A stretch of 16,728 nt of DNA, from the NCBI GenBank assembly GCA_050181465.1, contig JBFXDD010000065.1, positions 1-16,728 of the forward strand. Reading direction: 5' to 3'. This stretch comes from JACRLW01 sp050181465 (lineage in GTDB: Bacteria > Planctomycetota > UBA1135 > UBA2386). This document shows, one piece after another, positions 15,734-16,728 of the stretch (positions are counted from its first letter, which is position 1; each line of letters begins with the position of its first letter). The translations under genes were made by a program, and so were the position numbers. The notes below the pieces were generated by a model. That model worked only from the letters and a program-made list of their open reading frames with translations. It was not told the DNA's origin and ran no database searches.

Positions 15734-15846
15734 ACTCGTCGCGCCGACGAACCGCGTCCGGTCGATGTGCGGCACCTCGGTACATGCAGCGGGCCCGCGG
15801 CGAGGAGGTCGCTGCGAGCCCACTGGATTGCCACCGCATCCACACC

Positions 15847-15865
15847 CTGCGAAGCGAGTTCGCAG
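15847..15865. terminator. Hairpin between convergent tsaB and histone genes, candidate bidirectional terminator
   Basis: A perfect 7-bp inverted repeat, CTGCGAA at 15847-15853 and TTCGCAG at 15859-15865 with a 5-nt loop, lies in the 191-bp gap where two transcription units converge. There is no T-run on either side. Smaller repeats at 15737-15749 and 15893-15907 flank it. Position is the main argument. Confidence 0.35.
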
Positions 15866-15924
15866 CTCGAGGCCGCGGTTGGCGGCGTGCCACCGGACAG
15901 GATCCGGAAGCGCGCCGTCGTCGA

Positions 15925-16146
15925 TCAGAGATCGAAGGGGCGGAGGGTCTTGCGCTTGTTGTCCAGCGCGCGACGCTCGGCGCCACGAATGATCTCTCGC
16001 ACCTTTGCATCGAGCGCGGAGTAGAAGTCCGACGACACGTTGCAGTCCTTGGCCGCGGCCTTGGTGCGCGACTTGGAGATGATCAGTTCGCCAGCGGCCG
16101 GCTTGGCCTTGGCGCCTTTCTTCGCAACTTTCTTCTTGGCGGCCAT
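15925..16146 (-). CDS. Small histone-fold protein (putative bacterial histone)
   Basis: A 73-aa basic protein. Residues 1-19 form a Lys/Ala-rich tail (six of the first thirteen residues are Lys). Residues 20-33 (ELIISKSRTKAAAK) would be helix 1, 39-63 (SDFYSALDAKVREIIRGAERRALDN) the long helix 2, and 64-73 KRKTLRPFDL the end of the fold. The stretch R65-x-T67-x4-D72 is the RxTxxxxD pattern that clamps loop and helix in archaeal and bacterial histones. Such proteins dimerise and bind DNA non-specifically. The ATG at 16146 is chosen for an AAAGGA (16156-16161, 9 nt spacing) and because translation upstream looks non-coding. The family call is by pattern recognition; a DUF1931-type protein is the nearest alternative. 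It converges on tsaB. Confidence 0.75.
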   Translation of the reverse strand: MAAKKKVAKKGAKAKPAAGELIISKSRTKAAAKDCNVSSDFYSALDAKVREIIRGAERRALDNKRKTLRPFDL

Positions 16147-16457
16147 GAGTGCCGATCCTTTCGTTTTTTTGTTCGAGAACACGTGGGTTGCGATGCACCC
16201 CCTCGGCGCACCGCTGGGGCCGGATGTTGACGTTGCGTTGAAGAAAGGCAAAGAAAAAAAGGGCGGGAACGCGCGAGAAACCGGCGATTCTCGAAGGAAT
16301 TCGGGATTCGAGTGCCGCTCGGCGCTCCCCGAAGCCCCTAGCGAACGCCTTCGATTCGGCAATTCGCGGTCTGCGCAACCGCTGCGGATCGCCCGGAAAG
16401 GGCCAGTAACCGGCGTGCGCTGCGAAGCCGCTCGACGTGCGCGGACGGTCGCGAGTC
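16147..16457 (-). promoter_or_regulatory. Upstream region of the histone-like gene
   Basis: No gene is seen in this ~310-bp stretch. It is the most A/T-rich part of the window, with T7 on the plus strand at 16164-16170 and a purine run at 16240-16263 (pyrimidine-rich when read as the histone leader). The Shine-Dalgarno of the histone-like gene lies at 16156-16161. A GC hairpin, 16310-16317 with 16320-16327, and an inverted CTCGAA/TTCGAG pair just before it are present. A promoter is expected here, but no box pair could be assigned. Confidence 0.4.
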
Positions 16458-16637
16458 AGCCCGGATCAGCCGTGAACGTCGTCGCGAGATCGACGCAGGT
16501 CGATGCCCGGCGAGGAGCTGCGGCGGTCGACGACCGAAGCGCAGCCGCAGCTCCGCTACGAGGGAGGAGCCGACGCAGCGACGCTGCCGGGCGCGAGTTG
16601 CGGCGATCGCAGCAGACGTTCACGAATGATTCGGGCT
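16458..16637 (+). repeat. Structured ~180-bp intergenic repeat, copy 2
   Basis: Same orientation and nearly the same length (180 bp) as copy 1. The terminal arms, 16458-16480 with 16615-16637, pair throughout except two adjacent mismatches at 16469-16470. The inner hairpin pairs 16517-16522 with 16540-16545, and 16524-16528 with 16532-16536 perfectly. Where it differs from copy 1 in stems, both sides usually change together: G361/C523 becomes C16467/G16628. It is followed with no gap by copy 3. Confidence 0.85.
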
Positions 16638-16728
16638 AGCCCGGATTGTTCGTGAACGTCGTCGCGAGATCGCCGCAGGTCGATGCCCGGCAAGGAGCTA
16701 CGACGGTCGACGACCGAAGCGTAGCTGT
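16638..16728 (+). repeat. Structured ~180-bp intergenic repeat, copy 3 (cut by window end)
   Basis: The left half of a third copy begins exactly where copy 2 ends, with the junction reading GGGCT|AGCCC. It has the best inner hairpin of the three: 16697-16702 with 16720-16725 and 16704-16708 with 16712-16716, all paired. The right half lies outside the window. Confidence 0.8.

Noticed and set aside
16164..16170. T7 run as an intrinsic terminator on the plus strand
   Set aside because: No stable hairpin precedes it on that strand, and it lies in the leader of a minus-strand gene.
15925..16362. A longer form of the histone-like protein starting at 16362
   Set aside because: The upstream part translates the A/T-rich leader without domain character; ATG 16146 has a good SD and begins the lysine tail.
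16458..16728. CRISPR array
   Set aside because: The repeat unit is about 180 bp and copies abut without spacers.

Overview
The window is a GC-rich stretch of bacterial chromosome, most likely from a Planctomycetota-like lineage. Three observations support this. The truncated gene at the left edge ends in the Cys-containing C-terminal domain common on planctomycete secreted proteins. A small lysine-tailed histone-fold protein lies at the right. The envelope genes are those of a diderm (BamD-like and LptE-like lipoproteins). The taxonomic call is an inference from protein style; no rRNA or tRNA gene was seen.

Left part (1-2835): the 3' end of a secreted-protein gene, a 181-bp structured repeat, then two genes on the minus strand, an ECF-like sigma factor followed by a solitary imidazolonepropionase (hutI). 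The repeat sits between the convergent ends of the secreted-protein gene and hutI.

Middle part (2836-8521, all plus strand): an HDOD-GAF-GGDEF diguanylate cyclase divergent from the sigma gene, a CorC/HlyC-type CBS membrane protein, recO, a BamD-like TPR lipoprotein and an LptE-like lipoprotein. From corC on, spacing is tight (13 bp between corC and recO, an ATGA overlap between the two lipoprotein genes), consistent with one envelope/housekeeping operon.

Right part (8618-15733, plus strand): ftsH, folP, cdaA, cdaR, glmM and tsaB, each joined to the next by a GTGA or ATGA overlap, or by 17 bp at cdaA/cdaR. The run links membrane proteolysis, folate synthesis, c-di-AMP synthesis with its regulator, the first committed amino-sugar step of peptidoglycan precursor supply, and tRNA t6A modification. 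It joins the E. coli-type order ftsH-folP-glmM with the Firmicute-type order cdaA-cdaR-glmM.

Right edge: a minus-strand 73-aa putative bacterial histone converges on tsaB, with a roughly 310-bp leader, followed by two further copies of the 180-bp repeat in direct tandem, the second cut by the window end. The repeat copies differ by compensatory changes that preserve base pairing in two stems, so the folded structure seems to be what is selected. This family and the histone are the most interesting items. No CRISPR array, transposase, phage gene or plasmid origin was found.
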